DNA of 64,000 nt. Source: Perca fluviatilis (Eukaryota; Chordata; Actinopteri; Perciformes; Percidae). A program made the translations under genes and the position numbers. The stretch is taken from NCBI RefSeq assembly GCF_010015445.1, contig NC_053120.1, positions 8,272,614 through 8,336,613 on the forward strand, read 5' to 3'. How positions within the stretch are numbered: position 1 is the stretch's first letter; every line of letters begins with the position of its first letter. The notes under the pieces were generated by a model. That model had not been told where the DNA came from. It saw nothing but the letters and a program-made list of their open reading frames with translations, and searched no databases. Shown one piece after another: positions 36,801-46,117 of the stretch.

Positions 36801-37799
36801 GCCTACCAAGAGCCTGGGTCTGTCCGAGGTTTCTTCCTAAAAAGGGAGTTTTTCCTTGCCACTGTCGCATTAGCCACTGCCGCATTAGCCACTGCCAATG
36901 TTTGCTCTTGGGGGAATCACTGGAATCATTGTGGCTTTGTAAATTATAGAGTGTGGTCTGGACCTACTCTATCTGTGAAGTGTCCTGAGATAACTCTTAT
37001 TATTGTTATGATTTGATACTATAAATAAAATTGAATTGAATTGAATTAACATTATTGTACTACTCTACCTTTCAGATTGTATCTAGGCTATTTATGAAAC
37101 ACATCATTGTGAACATAAAAGCTCAATAACAAAATGAAAACCTTAAAAATGACAAGTTTCTCTGTAAAGTTATGATGTGATTTTGTGTTTCAGCACCTTG
37201 CTGAGTTACTTTGTTTTGAAAAAAACATTTTCTTAGAATTTACCATTATGCATAGCATGACTTTGGCATTTTTAAGCCTAATGACTAGCCTCATTTGCAC
37301 ACATGGTTGTGCTTAATATGTCATTTTGATTATGGCATTGCAGCTTAAGTTTAAACCAATTACTGTATATCATACTGAGAGAATGTTTCTCAATTGGCAT
37401 ACATTTGTAACAGTTAATTCTCAAGGAAAGAGCAAAAAACAACTCTTGAATTGCTAATCTATGTTGTTGGCATGTTGCCTGACAGGAGAGCAATACATTG
37501 CATTGAAAATCCCAGAAGTCTAAAGAAGACAGCTCCTTCAAGAGTTTGAACATTTTGAAAGTAATTTCAACACGTTGAAAATTGAAAGACAAGTGTGGTG
37601 TCTAGAGAGTTATTTAACACAACAGAAGCTTGGATTTAAATTCGTTAAAAATGTTGTCATCCCACAAAATTAGGCACAGGAATTTTTGGCAGACTCACTT
37701 CAGACACCTGGCAGTAGTTTCGTGGGCAGGAGGCAGGAACTCGGAGAAGTCACTGTAGGAGTCAGATTTGTTGGACAGGCAGCCTAGTCTGGTCTTCAT
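23851..37799 (-). CDS. rgs8: RGS8-like regulator of G-protein signalling, four coding exons, 174 aa
   Basis: Joining 37799-37699, 34728-34667, 25588-25422 and 24045-23851 gives 525 nt, open and ending in TGA. All introns are GT-AG and phases agree. The start [18 protein letters not shown] closely matches the RGS8 N-terminus as I know it, and the C-terminal Gln-Arg-Arg-Ser tail is also RGS8-like. The RGS box runs from about residue 44 to 162. All Galpha contacts known from RGS4 are present: Glu71-Asn72, Asn112, Leu143, Asp147, Ser148, Arg151. RGS8 is a GAP for Gi/o and Gq that modulates neuronal G-protein signalling. It lacks the Met-Cys start of rgs16. The normally conserved CFDxAQ segment reads SLNEVQ. 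Introns are large (2.97, 9.08 and 1.38 kb) and hold LINE and DNA-transposon insertions. Exon 1 starts at an acceptor 13 nt before the ATG, so at least one upstream exon exists; an alternative N-terminus cannot be excluded. Confidence 0.82.
24046..25421 (-). other. rgs8: rgs8 third coding intron
   Basis: GT-AG intron between exons 3 and 4. A dispersed fish repeat around 24440-24560 has CCTAACC-type runs and GTAGGGCGGGTCTTGGCGTG. No other feature recognised. Confidence 0.6.
25422..25588 (-). CDS. rgs8: rgs8 coding exon 3
   Basis: 167-nt exon, acceptor TTTCCAG|ATGG and donor AGAGAG|GTGTGT. Encodes the RGS core [20 protein letters not shown] through DIQAPRE. The donor continues into a short TG run, seen as CA on the plus strand at 25408-25420. 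Confidence 0.92.
26098..26187. repeat. (CA)n microsatellite
   Basis: About 45 uninterrupted AC units; likely polymorphic. Confidence 0.97.
27789..27821. repeat. (TG)n microsatellite
   Basis: About 16 TG units, followed by a short imperfect extension. Confidence 0.95.
28682..29398 (+). pseudogene. LINE ORF segment with 2A-like motif and start of endonuclease
   Basis: 238-codon open frame. Residues 50-58 are GDVHLNPGP (28829-28855), preceded by a Leu-rich stretch LVLMLLLS, which is the form of 2A ribosome-skipping peptides reported at the N-terminus of several non-LTR retrotransposons. Residues from about 176 start the endonuclease ([20 protein letters not shown]). The frame breaks in a G-rich run at about 29375, and the frame starting at 29338 continues the domain. 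Confidence 0.65.
30790..32266 (+). mobile_element. 1477-bp non-autonomous hAT element
   Basis: Ends CAGAGATGG and its inverse, with a perfect 8-bp target duplication CTATGATG (30782-30789 and 32267-32274), diagnostic of hAT. Subterminal regions are rich in TACTTAAGTA and ACTTTTAC motifs. A short relic frame at 31551-31680 with one stop reads [13 protein letters not shown], like the N-terminus of a hAT transposase. It interrupts the LINE reverse transcriptase between FDTVNYD and downstream sequence. Confidence 0.85.
32275..32714 (+). pseudogene. LINE reverse-transcriptase fragment with GVPQGSVLG and YADD
   Basis: Continuation of the RT after the hAT insertion. [20 protein letters not shown] and LYADDTVLY are RT motifs, and after a frameshift [11 protein letters not shown] and [11 protein letters not shown] follow. 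It stops at the TTAA-type element. Confidence 0.75.
32715..33038 (-). mobile_element. left-truncated copy of the AGGAACACGCC TTAA MITE
   Basis: Right end GTTGGCGTGTTCCT with TTAA at 33039-33042, and GTGAATAAGCTAAAATCCCA, correspond to the element at 21526-22009. The centre is a separate palindrome around CTTGGGCGGAAT and ATTACTCCGCCCAAG. The far end merges into LINE sequence, so it is truncated. Confidence 0.65.
33043..33422. mobile_element. TTAA-type MITE with ACACTTGGCCCAGTT TIRs
   Basis: Ends GGCGAGCTCACACTTGGCCC and (inverse) GGGCATACTTACACTTGGCC pair over about 25 bp. The left TTAA at 33039-33042 is shared with the neighbouring element; the right flank is TTAG (33423-33426). No ORF. Confidence 0.65.
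33548..34209 (+). mobile_element. 662-bp hAT element with perfect 8-bp TSD
   Basis: TIR CAAGGTTATAAT at both ends (right end slightly diverged), target duplication GTGTGTAC at 33540-33547 and 34210-34217. It contains a BED-finger remnant and a (TA)n run at 33797-33824. Confidence 0.85.
33906..34030 (+). pseudogene. BED-type zinc-finger remnant of a hAT transposase
   Basis: Frame reads [20 protein letters not shown] and then [13 protein letters not shown], with a Cys/His spacing typical of BED fingers that bind hAT ends. No RNaseH-like catalytic domain remains. Confidence 0.6.
34218..35030 (-). other. rgs8: rgs8 intronic DNA flanking coding exon 2
   Basis: Intron sequence on both sides of the 62-nt exon at 34667-34728. 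A run of 11 G at 34500-34510; nothing else recognised. Confidence 0.5.
34667..34728 (-). CDS. rgs8: rgs8 coding exon 2
   Basis: 62-nt exon with acceptor CTGCATTAG|AGTATC and donor CAAAT|GTAAGT. Encodes [20 protein letters not shown], the start of the RGS box; the size equals that of the homologous rgs16 exon. Confidence 0.85.
35031..37047 (+). mobile_element. 5'-truncated L2-type LINE
   Basis: Contains the C-terminal part of reverse transcriptase and the full 3' end. Marks: [69 protein letters not shown]. After one stop the frame continues with [20 protein letters not shown] and LLWNQLPFW. The 3'UTR has a CCTGC-rich minisatellite (36580-36700) and ends in ATTGAATTGAATTGAATT (37030-37047), the tail repeat usual for fish L2 elements. 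It is antisense in the first rgs8 coding intron. Confidence 0.82.
35145..35930 (+). pseudogene. L2 LINE reverse-transcriptase C-terminal ORF, 261 codons
   Basis: Open from the end of the RT palm ([10 protein letters not shown]) through the YADD box and the conserved DYCNSLL region, ending in TAG where intact copies read on into YLEEL. The N-terminal endonuclease and the RT fingers are absent because of 5' truncation, so it cannot act on its own. Confidence 0.75.
37048..37698 (-). other. rgs8: rgs8 first coding intron, near exon 1
   Basis: AT-rich intron sequence with no recognised element. Confidence 0.5.
37699..37799 (-). CDS. rgs8: rgs8 coding exon 1
   Basis: ATG at 37799-37797, donor CTGAA|GTGAGT. 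A pyrimidine-rich acceptor TTTTTCCAG lies just upstream (exon edge about 37812), so the exon is internal in the transcript. Encodes [18 protein letters not shown] and a linker ending RCLK. Confidence 0.82.
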
Positions 37800-37812
37800 G
37801 GTACTGATCCTG

Positions 37813-38736
37813 CTGGAAAAACATACAATACTTAATGTTTTCTTCTCAATGTATATCTCTGCAGTCAGTTTAAAACCTTTCAGAAAGAATTCCATGCAAT
37901 TTATGCAGATACACACTGGTGCATGGTGCATGGATATGTTTGTCGCTACAACATTTTTTTCATTTATTTCATTCCACTGAGAAGCAAGATTGTGATAAGT
38001 AAGTTTTAAAAACCAAGAACCAGCTCCAAAAATATAGCTATGAGAAGTGCAACCCAAACACAGCTGGTAAGCAAATATGTTCAGTCAATTTGCCTGGATA
38101 ATAGAAGGGGCTAATAATGCCTAGTGCTGTTATTCGACAAATCACATACAACTTAGAAATGCATTTTAACTGTAAGCTCGGCACTATCAAAAACACTGCT
38201 ACCATATTTTAACTGTTGCTAAGGTGGCTAATCGTATGTTTTATCTTCATGTAGTTGGGCTGCCCCTTTAGCTATTTAGACTATGTATAAGTTGTTAAAT
38301 GTTGTTGCGAGACATGATGAATAAACTGATTATTTAAGAAAGAAGATGCAGAGAGACAAGGCCAACTGATTGGACTGGATGTAGACAACAGGTGCAACTC
38401 CATATTCAAAAAGCTGACTCAGTATGGCTCTGCCTCATTCAGGAGGGAGCTTCAAACATCTGTGATACTGTATCCAAATTCACATTATGATAAGGTTTCT
38501 TGTTTGAGTGTAGTTTGCACAGTTTAAGAAAACGTCTTACGCAACAATTCATGGCTGCCACTGAGTTGTACGGAGACTGAGATATGGAGGCAACACTGTC
38601 TCTAACAATCTCTCAAACATGATCCCGCTTGCATTAACTCAAAGTATGCTTTGTAGCTCTGTTTTATTTCTATAGATGTCGTAGTTACTCCGATCACAGT
38701 TATCATTGTGCTAGGACACTGTATAGATAGAATAAA
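37813..38736. other. rgs8 upstream intron or 5' flank, nothing recognised
   Basis: Sequence upstream of the first coding exon. An acceptor at about 37813 implies an intron that extends further upstream. No 5' exon recognised. Confidence 0.4.
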
Positions 38737-40370
38737 TACAGAGCCTTGCTAAAGTATTCGGCCCCCTTGAACGTTTCGACCTTTTGCCACATTTCAGGCC
38801 TCAAACATAAAGATATAAAACTGTAATTTTTTGTGAAGAATCAACAACAAGTGGGTCCCAATTATGAAGTGGAACGAAATTCATTGGCTATTTCAAACTT
38901 TTTTAACAAATAAAAAACTGAAAAAGTGGGCGTGCAAAATTATTCAGCCCCTTTACTTTCAGTGCAGCAAACTCTCTCTAGAAGTTCAGTGAGGATCTCT
39001 GAATGATCCAATGTTGACCTAAATGACTAATGATGATAAATAGAATCCAGCTGTGTGTAATCAAGTCTCCGTATAAATGCACCTGCTCTGTGATAGTCTC
39101 AGAGGTCTGTGTAAAGCGCAGAGAGCATCATGAAGAACAAGGAACACACCAGGCAGGTCCGAGATACTGTTGTGGAGAAGTTTAAAGCCGGATTTGGATA
39201 CAAAAAGATTTCCCAAGCTTTAAACATCCCAAGGAGCACTGTGCAAGCGATAATATTGAAATGGAAGGAGTATCAGACCACTACAAATCTACGAAGACCC
39301 GGCCGTCCCTCTAAACTTTCAGCTCATACAAGGAGAAGACTGATCAGAGATGCCGCCAAGAGGCCCATGATCACTCTGGATGAACTGCAGAGATCTACAG
39401 CTGAGGTGGGAGACTCTGTCCATAGGACAACAATCAGTCGTATACTGCACAAATCTGGTCTTTATGGAAGAGTGGCAAGAAGAAAGCCATTTCTTAAAGA
39501 TATCCATAAAAAGTGTCATTTAAAGTTTGCCAAAAGCCACCTGGGAGACACACCAAACATGTGGAAGAAGGTGCTGTGGTCAGATGAAACCAAAATCAAA
39601 CTTTTTGGCAACAATGCAAAACGTTATGTTTGGCGTAAAAGCAACACAGGTCATCACCCTGAACACACCATCCCCACTGTCAAACATGGTGGTGGCAGCA
39701 TCATGGTTTGGGCCTGCTTTTCTTCAGCAGGGACAGGGAAGATGGTTAAAATTGATGGGAAGATGGATGGAGCCAAATACAGGACCATTCTGGAAGAAAA
39801 CCTGATGGAGTCTGCAAAAGACCTGAGACCTGGGACGAGATTTGTCTTCCAACAAGACAATGATCCAAAACATAAAGCAAAATCTACAATGGAATGGTTC
39901 ACAAATAAACATATCCAGGTGTTAGAATGGCCAAGTCAAAGTCCAGACCCGAATCGAATCGGGAATCTGTGGAAAGAACTGAAAACTGCTGTTCACAAAC
40001 GCTCTCCATCCAACCTCACTGAGCTCGAGCTGTTTTGCAAGGAGGAATGGGCAAAAATGTCGCCTCTCGATGTGCAAAACTGATAGAGACATACCCCAAG
40101 CGACTTACAGCTGTAATCGCAGCAAAAGGTGGCGCTTACAAAGTATTAACTTAAGGGGGCTGAATAATTTTGCACGCCCAATATTTCAGTTTTTTATTTG
40201 TTTAAAAGGTTTGAAATATCCAATAAATTTCGTTCCACTTCATGATTGTGTCCCACTTGTTGTTGATTCTTCACAAAAAATTACAGTTTTATATCTTTAT
40301 GTTTGAGGACTGAAATGTGGCAAAAGGTCGAAAAGTTCAAGGGGGCCGAATACTTTCGCAAGGCACTGTA
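38737..40370 (+). mobile_element. Tc1-like transposon, 1634 bp, with about 220-bp TIRs
   Basis: Flanked by TA (38737-38738, 40369-40370). TIRs span about 38739-38957 and 40148-40368 and begin CAG(A/T)GCCTTGC(T/G)AAAGTATTCGG. The long TIR type carries inner repeats. Structure is almost complete, but the transposase is inactivated. Confidence 0.92.
39130..40083 (+). pseudogene. Tc1 transposase, catalytic Glu lost and C-terminus frameshifted
   Basis: 317-codon open frame. Two helix-turn-helix regions occupy residues about 5-110 with a GRPS linker at 58-61. The DDE nuclease follows, with Asp152 (WSDETKI) and Asp243 (QQDNDPKHKA). In DD34E enzymes the third residue falls at 278, in the segment normally NPIENLW; here it reads NRIGNLW, so Glu is Gly. 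Near residue 308 a 1-nt change shifts the frame; the usual tail RCAKLIETYPKRLTAVIAAK is present in the next frame (about 40066-40145). Unlikely to be catalytic. Confidence 0.9.
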
Positions 40371-40599
40371 ATACAAAACTTTTCTAGTTTTTTTTTTTAA
40401 TTGGTTCAGGCTGTTCTCATGAACCAATAGTACATATACTGTAGCTATGAGAAGTAAAGCACTGTTATTCGTATGTATTGCATGTATTTTTTGCTGTATG
40501 CACACATTGACCGCTGCTGTATAAGAGCACTCTTGAAAGAAAACACATGGTTTTTAACCCCGGGAGCAGAGTTTGTATTTTAATCCAAATCTTTTTTCT

Positions 40600-40840
40600 A
40601 AACTTAACTGTCGCCGCCGCATGATGCTTACTTTTTGTCGGCTAAATTGAACTGTAACGTCCGCTGAAACAACTCACTGCAGCTCACAGTGCTCTGTACC
40701 CAGTTCAAAGTCATCTTTTGTTGGCTAAACTCAACTGGCAATGGCCACTGAAACAACCGGCAGCTCACAGTGCTTTGACGGCGGCTCCCAGTAACCTTTT
40801 GTTGTCAAAATTTTACTGTAAAGGCTGCTAAAGTTAACTT
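40600..40840. repeat. degenerate tandem repeat, about 90-bp unit, three copies
   Basis: GCAGCTCACAGTGCT occurs at about 40678 and 40761. Each copy is preceded by (C/T)TTTTGT(C/T)GGCTAAA and CTGAAACAAC; a third, weaker copy follows at about 40793. Confidence 0.5.
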
Positions 40841-41360
40841 TCATGTGACCGGTCATACGCATGGGTGTGCATTAGTTTATGTACAATATAATACAAAACT
40901 TTCATAAGAATGCGTTGATTTGTTGGCTATGAATAATAGACAATTGATTATTTAGTGATAGTCTTTAAGATGTTCCCTAATATTGATGATGATTTTTTCT
41001 TAAACATTTGAATGCACCATATTCCCATCTCTCATCATGATATGTCACATCTTATCTTGTACACTGCCGCTTTCATGTACTTATTGGCAATGTTATCCCT
41101 CTGGGACACATGGGTCACTCCAGATGGGGCACGGTCTTAAAGATGCTCCATCGAAAGCCAAACCTTTGTGCAAAAGTAGGTGAATTTCACAGGAAACATT
41201 AATGCAAACCTTTGGATGGAAAGACAGTCTTAATACATTCAGGTAAAATTCTCCAAGCTTCACTCTTAAATGTAAACGGCCATGGCAGGAAATTGGGGAC
41301 TTTACGATGACTAAATGAATGAATGAATTGCTTCTGATTTCCTATATCCTTTTACAATAA

Positions 41361-41462
41361 ACCAGGTGCTAGAGAGGAGGCTCCGACTAATTGTCGGACC
41401 TCAGATTCAGGAGGAGAAATTCAGATTCCGTCCTGGCCAATAGGAGTGTATCGATCTTCTCA
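41361..41462 (+). pseudogene. LINE reverse-transcriptase scrap
   Basis: Frame reads VLERRLRLIVGPQIQEEKFR and then FRPG, matching the RT segment that in intact fish LINEs reads on as GFRPGRGT. About 30 residues survive. Confidence 0.55.
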
Positions 41463-41994
41463 TTTAACTCTCCTCCAGAAATCAAATAATTAATACAGCA
41501 TTGAGTTTATTTATTTGTCAAAGCTCAAAAACAAGGAACCAGGCAAAGCAAGCTTTATTTGAGTTCTGCCTTAATACGAGAACCCTACAACCAGAACATG
41601 TCCACTTACTTTGTAGCATGGCTACATTAGCATGATGCTTGTCTTTTAAATATATATTTATAAGGCACTGAGATCAAGCTCTCTTTTAAGAGACCAGAGA
41701 GGAAGATAAACAAATGTAGCTAGACAAAACAAAATGACAAATACATACAACAAATATAACCAGATAAACAAAAGAACATGAGATACAAAGAACAAATATG
41801 CAGACATAACAAAAGCACATACAGCATCAGTGACAGGCACTAATATGATGATTAACTGTAATAATTCTTCTGTCCTCAAGACACAAACATTCTTCATTCC
41901 AATATAAGAAACCCATTTTTTATCTTTGTGACAGGTCTGTTGTGTATAAGTCTCCAGAGTTATCGGGCATTGACAAGTTCAACTAAAACACAGT

Positions 41995-42792
41995 CCTTCT
42001 AGAAAAACGCAGTTTTTTGTGATTGTTGCGGGCAGAAATCCTTGATTATGCGGCACGTTTTCTTAAAAAATGCGATGGAATATGCGGGATATTTATGCAA
42101 TTTTATGCAATGAAATTGCTGGAACTTGCAAAAACTGCGGTTTGATGAAAAAGAGAAGAAAAAGTGATCGCCCCAACACCCTGCTTTTTTTAAACTTAAT
42201 TTCCAAAAATAGTTTACAGATATTCAGTCATTGCAATAAGTAAACAAATAAGATACAAAAATATATACAAATAATATAATATTAAAGTAAAAATAAAAGT
42301 AATAGTCTAAACAGAGGGAAATAAAAGATACAAAAGAGACAGACTTTCAAAAATCGTTAATAATATAGACAGCAGGAGCACTTAAAGAAATTTGAGTAGA
42401 CATCAGATATTAAGATAACTTTCTTATTGGATACCAACTTAAGAGACTCAAAGTACATGTCAAATTCAACCTCCAACACCCTGCTTTTTGATGATGTTCA
42501 CGTCGCGTAATCACTTCATAACGTTCCCATGGCAACAGGGGAAAATGGCTGCTCTTGTGTGAAGTAATCGCAAAAAATGTTCAACTTTCTGCTAAGATAT
42601 ATGTGACTCTTTTGCAACGAAAATGCGGGGATTATGAAATCATGCAAGCACCCCATATTTTGCGCGGAAATCGGCAATTTATGCGGCGAAAGTGCGGCAT
42701 ATTTGAAAAAATGCGGCCCCCCGCATGAATATGCGGACTTTGGCTGATTATGCGTTGAATTATGCGATCGCATAATTGCGTTTTACTGGAGG
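41995..42792. mobile_element. TIR element rich in TGCGG/ATGCGG, carrying a nested insert
   Basis: Left end CCTTCTAGAAAAACGCA and inverse of the right end CCTCCAGTAAAACGCA pair. The interior repeats TTATGCGG and related words many times. The insert at 42190-42472 lies within. No transposase. Confidence 0.55.
42190..42472 (-). mobile_element. retroposed insert with 17-bp target duplication and poly(A)
   Basis: Flanked by perfect direct repeats of CCAACACCCTGCTTTTT at 42173-42189 and 42473-42489, with a T run at its left end (poly(A) on minus). On minus it opens with a frame reading EVEFDMYFESLKLVSNKKVI, continuing some 15 more residues to TAA at about 42361, followed by AT-rich 3'UTR-like sequence. 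It is a 5'-truncated LINE-type reverse transcript of an mRNA or element I do not recognise. Confidence 0.65.
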
Positions 42793-43099
42793 AACTGAAA
42801 ACAACTTGTATTAGTTCTTTTCACGCATCGATCCTTCCATTTATAGTATTTGTCCATTCACACTTAAGTATTCCTCTTTATTATCTCTTGGATGGTATCA
42901 GTGCAGTAGTAATAGCTGGAGCAGTGGATTGTTTTGATGCTTGGACCTTGAATTGGGAACATTGCATGAAATGTACTGTTCATTAGCCACCCGGAAGCCA
43001 TTTGCTGGAATTAATGGACTTCATCCAGCACATGAATGCCAAGGCTCTCTGAAATTTCACTTTGTGTCCTCCATCCACCTCTGACAGTTTGCTTTTTTG

Positions 43100-43218
<119 letters not shown>

Positions 43219-44046
43219 GCATGTGCATTTGTGTTTTGGTTGGACTAAAATATCAGGTTTCTGATATTGCCTTTCAGTGAAAATTGGATGGCAGTCTTCT
43301 TTCATCAGAGAGGTAAATACATGAGTTTTTGCATAGAGAACATTGTTATAAAAATAAACATGAATTAAACCTGCCACACACAGTGAGGAGTGTTTCTCTG
43401 GGTTTTAGAAGAGAGTTAACGGTTAATATGCTCTTTCAGGTTGCTTTTTTAACCAACTAAGAATTGGTTAAAACACTGACGTTTTTACGGCTTGTTTTGG
43501 AAGCACTGTAGATATAAAGCTGTCTGCCCCAGAAACCTCTGTGTTATGTATCAGATGTTATAAAACAGATGCACTGGATTGGAGGGTAGTTTGTGTATCA
43601 TCTATGTGAGTCATAATCTCACAGTGCACTTCATTTGGTAATGTATAGATATTTTTTAGAGAAGATTGAGAAAATAATGAGCAGAGATATTTCAGTTGTA
43701 TAGCAGACTATGTTTAGACCATGAATTTAAAGTTCACCAGTGAGGGTTGAGCTTTTCTCTATAGACTTGTGGAGGGTTATAAAAGAGTGTTGTTAGGATG
43801 ACTTTCTCACACAATGACGGCAGTAATGCCCCCTCTAACACTTAAACTAATACTAACACAGGACACATTGCTATAGGCACGTAGGCTAAACAAATGTAAA
43901 GTTAGGGCTTTACACAAAAGGTCATAGAATCAATTCTAATGGGTTCTTCCTCTGAAGAGCATGCTCATTAATGCGTTTTGGGCAAAACAGACAGATTTTT
44001 AACAGTAGTTGGAGACAGTTTAGTTAACATAATCATCTCACCAAAA

Positions 44047-44096
44047 TGTTGTTAGGGTTAGGGGGTAGGGTTAAGGTTAGGGGGGTTAGGGTTCTC
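44047..44096. repeat. degenerate interstitial telomere-like repeat
   Basis: Several TTAGGG units with irregular extra G and A bases; too short and diverged for a recent telomere insertion. Confidence 0.7.
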
Positions 44097-44739
44097 TTCT
44101 GGAGGTTTTGTTCGTATCACGCAATCTTCCTAAAGAGTTATCACAACCGATTTTTTTTTTACCTTTACTATTCCATGACAACTGGGCAACTTCATCTGAT
44201 CAAGAAGATTGGTTAAACCTCCAGAGAAGAAACTGAATGGATCTTGTGGTAAGATTCTAAGTGATGGATGGACGGACCAACTGATACCGCACACTATACT
44301 GTAGCATGTGCTGATGTGTCAATATTTTATATATCGATCAGTGTTTATTTCAGCAACACATTTTTGGGGTTTATTTACTTCTTTATTTGTTTGTTGAGGC
44401 ATGCTTCTATTCAGTTCTTTAATGTAAATCAAGGCTTGAAACTTTTGCCACTGCCTTTTAATTAGGTTAGGGTTAGGTTTTTTTTATTCATATCTTGCAC
44501 CAAAATAAAACTGCACTAGTTTTCTTCTATGTCTAATCTTCTATTTAATGTGTTTCATTCGATTCAGCCTTTTTAAATATTTTCGCTTATATATAAGTTT
44601 TATTTTTCTTATCTCTATATTTATTGACTTCACTTTTATATGTTTTCATTTATCTTCTCTTAATGCCTTTTCATGTCTTACGAACAGTAAATCACTTTGA
44701 AATGCACTTGTTGATGGCTTCATCTCTGTCAGATTCCAC

Positions 44740-45313
44740 TACTGAGTTAACCCCAATTTCCGGCAACTGCGGAACGTCTGCGGATCCGGCGATATGGCGG
44801 CGGAGTCAATAGGTTTCCATTAAAGAGACTGCGGAACGGCTGCGTTCCGACTCCGTCCCAGCTCCGGCGATCCGCAGCCCTCTGGAGCAGATACGCAGAG
44901 CTTCTATTTTTGACAGATGACGGAGCGCTCCGCAGCAATTCAGCACAGGGCAGATCGTGCGGGACAGGAAGTCGAGCACAGAAACAAAATTAAACATCCG
45001 GTTAATTTTCTAAATAAAATACACCGTGCTCACGGTGGATCATATTTCCCTGCACTACACCTTGAAAACATCATAATGGATGGAAACAAACTGTTGTTGG
45101 TTTTTTGGTTCTGTTTATAGAAACTACATCATGTTATATCGCGCAATCATACGCGAATTTGCGAGATCTCATGGGTCCTCGTGTCACTCATGGCTGCAGC
45201 CGTTGCGCAACAAATTCGGACCTGGTCGGTATTGAAGGACGGCAGAGCACGGAGCCGACACACAGCGGAGCCGATCCGCAGACTTTCCGCAGTTGGTGGA
45301 AATAAGGGGTTAT
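44740..45313. mobile_element. MITE with about 43-bp TIRs (CAACTGCGGAA family)
   Basis: Left ACCCCAATTTCCGGCAACTG... and inverse of right ACCCCTTATTTCCACCAACT... match over about 43 bp, through CTGCGGA(A)(C/A)GTCTGCGGATC. Flanked by TA/TTA. GC-rich interior, no convincing protein. Confidence 0.65.
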
Positions 45314-46062
45314 GCTTTGTAGGCTCCTCTTTCTTTCAAACTGTGCCATTGTGTAGTCACCCCCATTCATGGATTGGATAATTAGAGTGATAATAAGTAA
45401 AAATTAGAGGTTATTTCATGCAGATAGTGTCTGCACCAGCACACTGTCAGACTACAATTAGTGCTTTGTTTTTCATGTAAACACATATGGCCCTGAATCC
45501 TAATTTGGCATGAATTCAAATATTAGACAGCAGCTTCCATGCATTAATATTGGAAGTAGAAACCAGCCTTCAACAATGTAATATGCTAAAATTTGTATGT
45601 GTGCCTTTCTCAGCAGAAAAAGGTCATCAAGTGAATTTGATGAGAAGAGACGTGGACATATTGATAAATCTGTTTGGTGTGTGCCAAACTGTCATTAACA
45701 TGACACTGCAGCAGACCTCTCCCTCCTTCTGTTAAGCCCTTGTGTCTCTTGACACATGTGCATCTCAATGACTGTTGCATTCTTCATCGGCAGTATGGTG
45801 CAGACACGTGCTGCCTCTGAGCTATTTATAAAAATGCCTGACAAATCCATGTAGTCAGGAGGAAGCAGCGCATGTTCTATTCAGCCATGCATCAAGGCCG
45901 GCTCCTGGAGGAAAGAGGCTAAAAATGGCAACAGCCCTCTGATGTCTCAGATATACACAAGTACGCTGCATGAATCTAAAAATACAACATCCGCTACGAC
46001 CTCCCATGTCTGAGACGCCTGTTGGGGTTGGTGGATTGAAAAGTGAAAATCTAGATCATGGA

Positions 46063-46117
<55 letters not shown>

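Larger units (their letters stand above)
40371..41994. other. non-coding DNA with a degenerate minisatellite and a LINE scrap
   Basis: 40600-40840 holds about three diverged copies of a roughly 90-bp unit (CTGAAACAAC, GCAGCTCACAGTGCT, CTTTTTGTCGGCTAAATTG). 41361-41462 is a LINE fragment listed separately. Otherwise nothing recognised. Confidence 0.45.
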
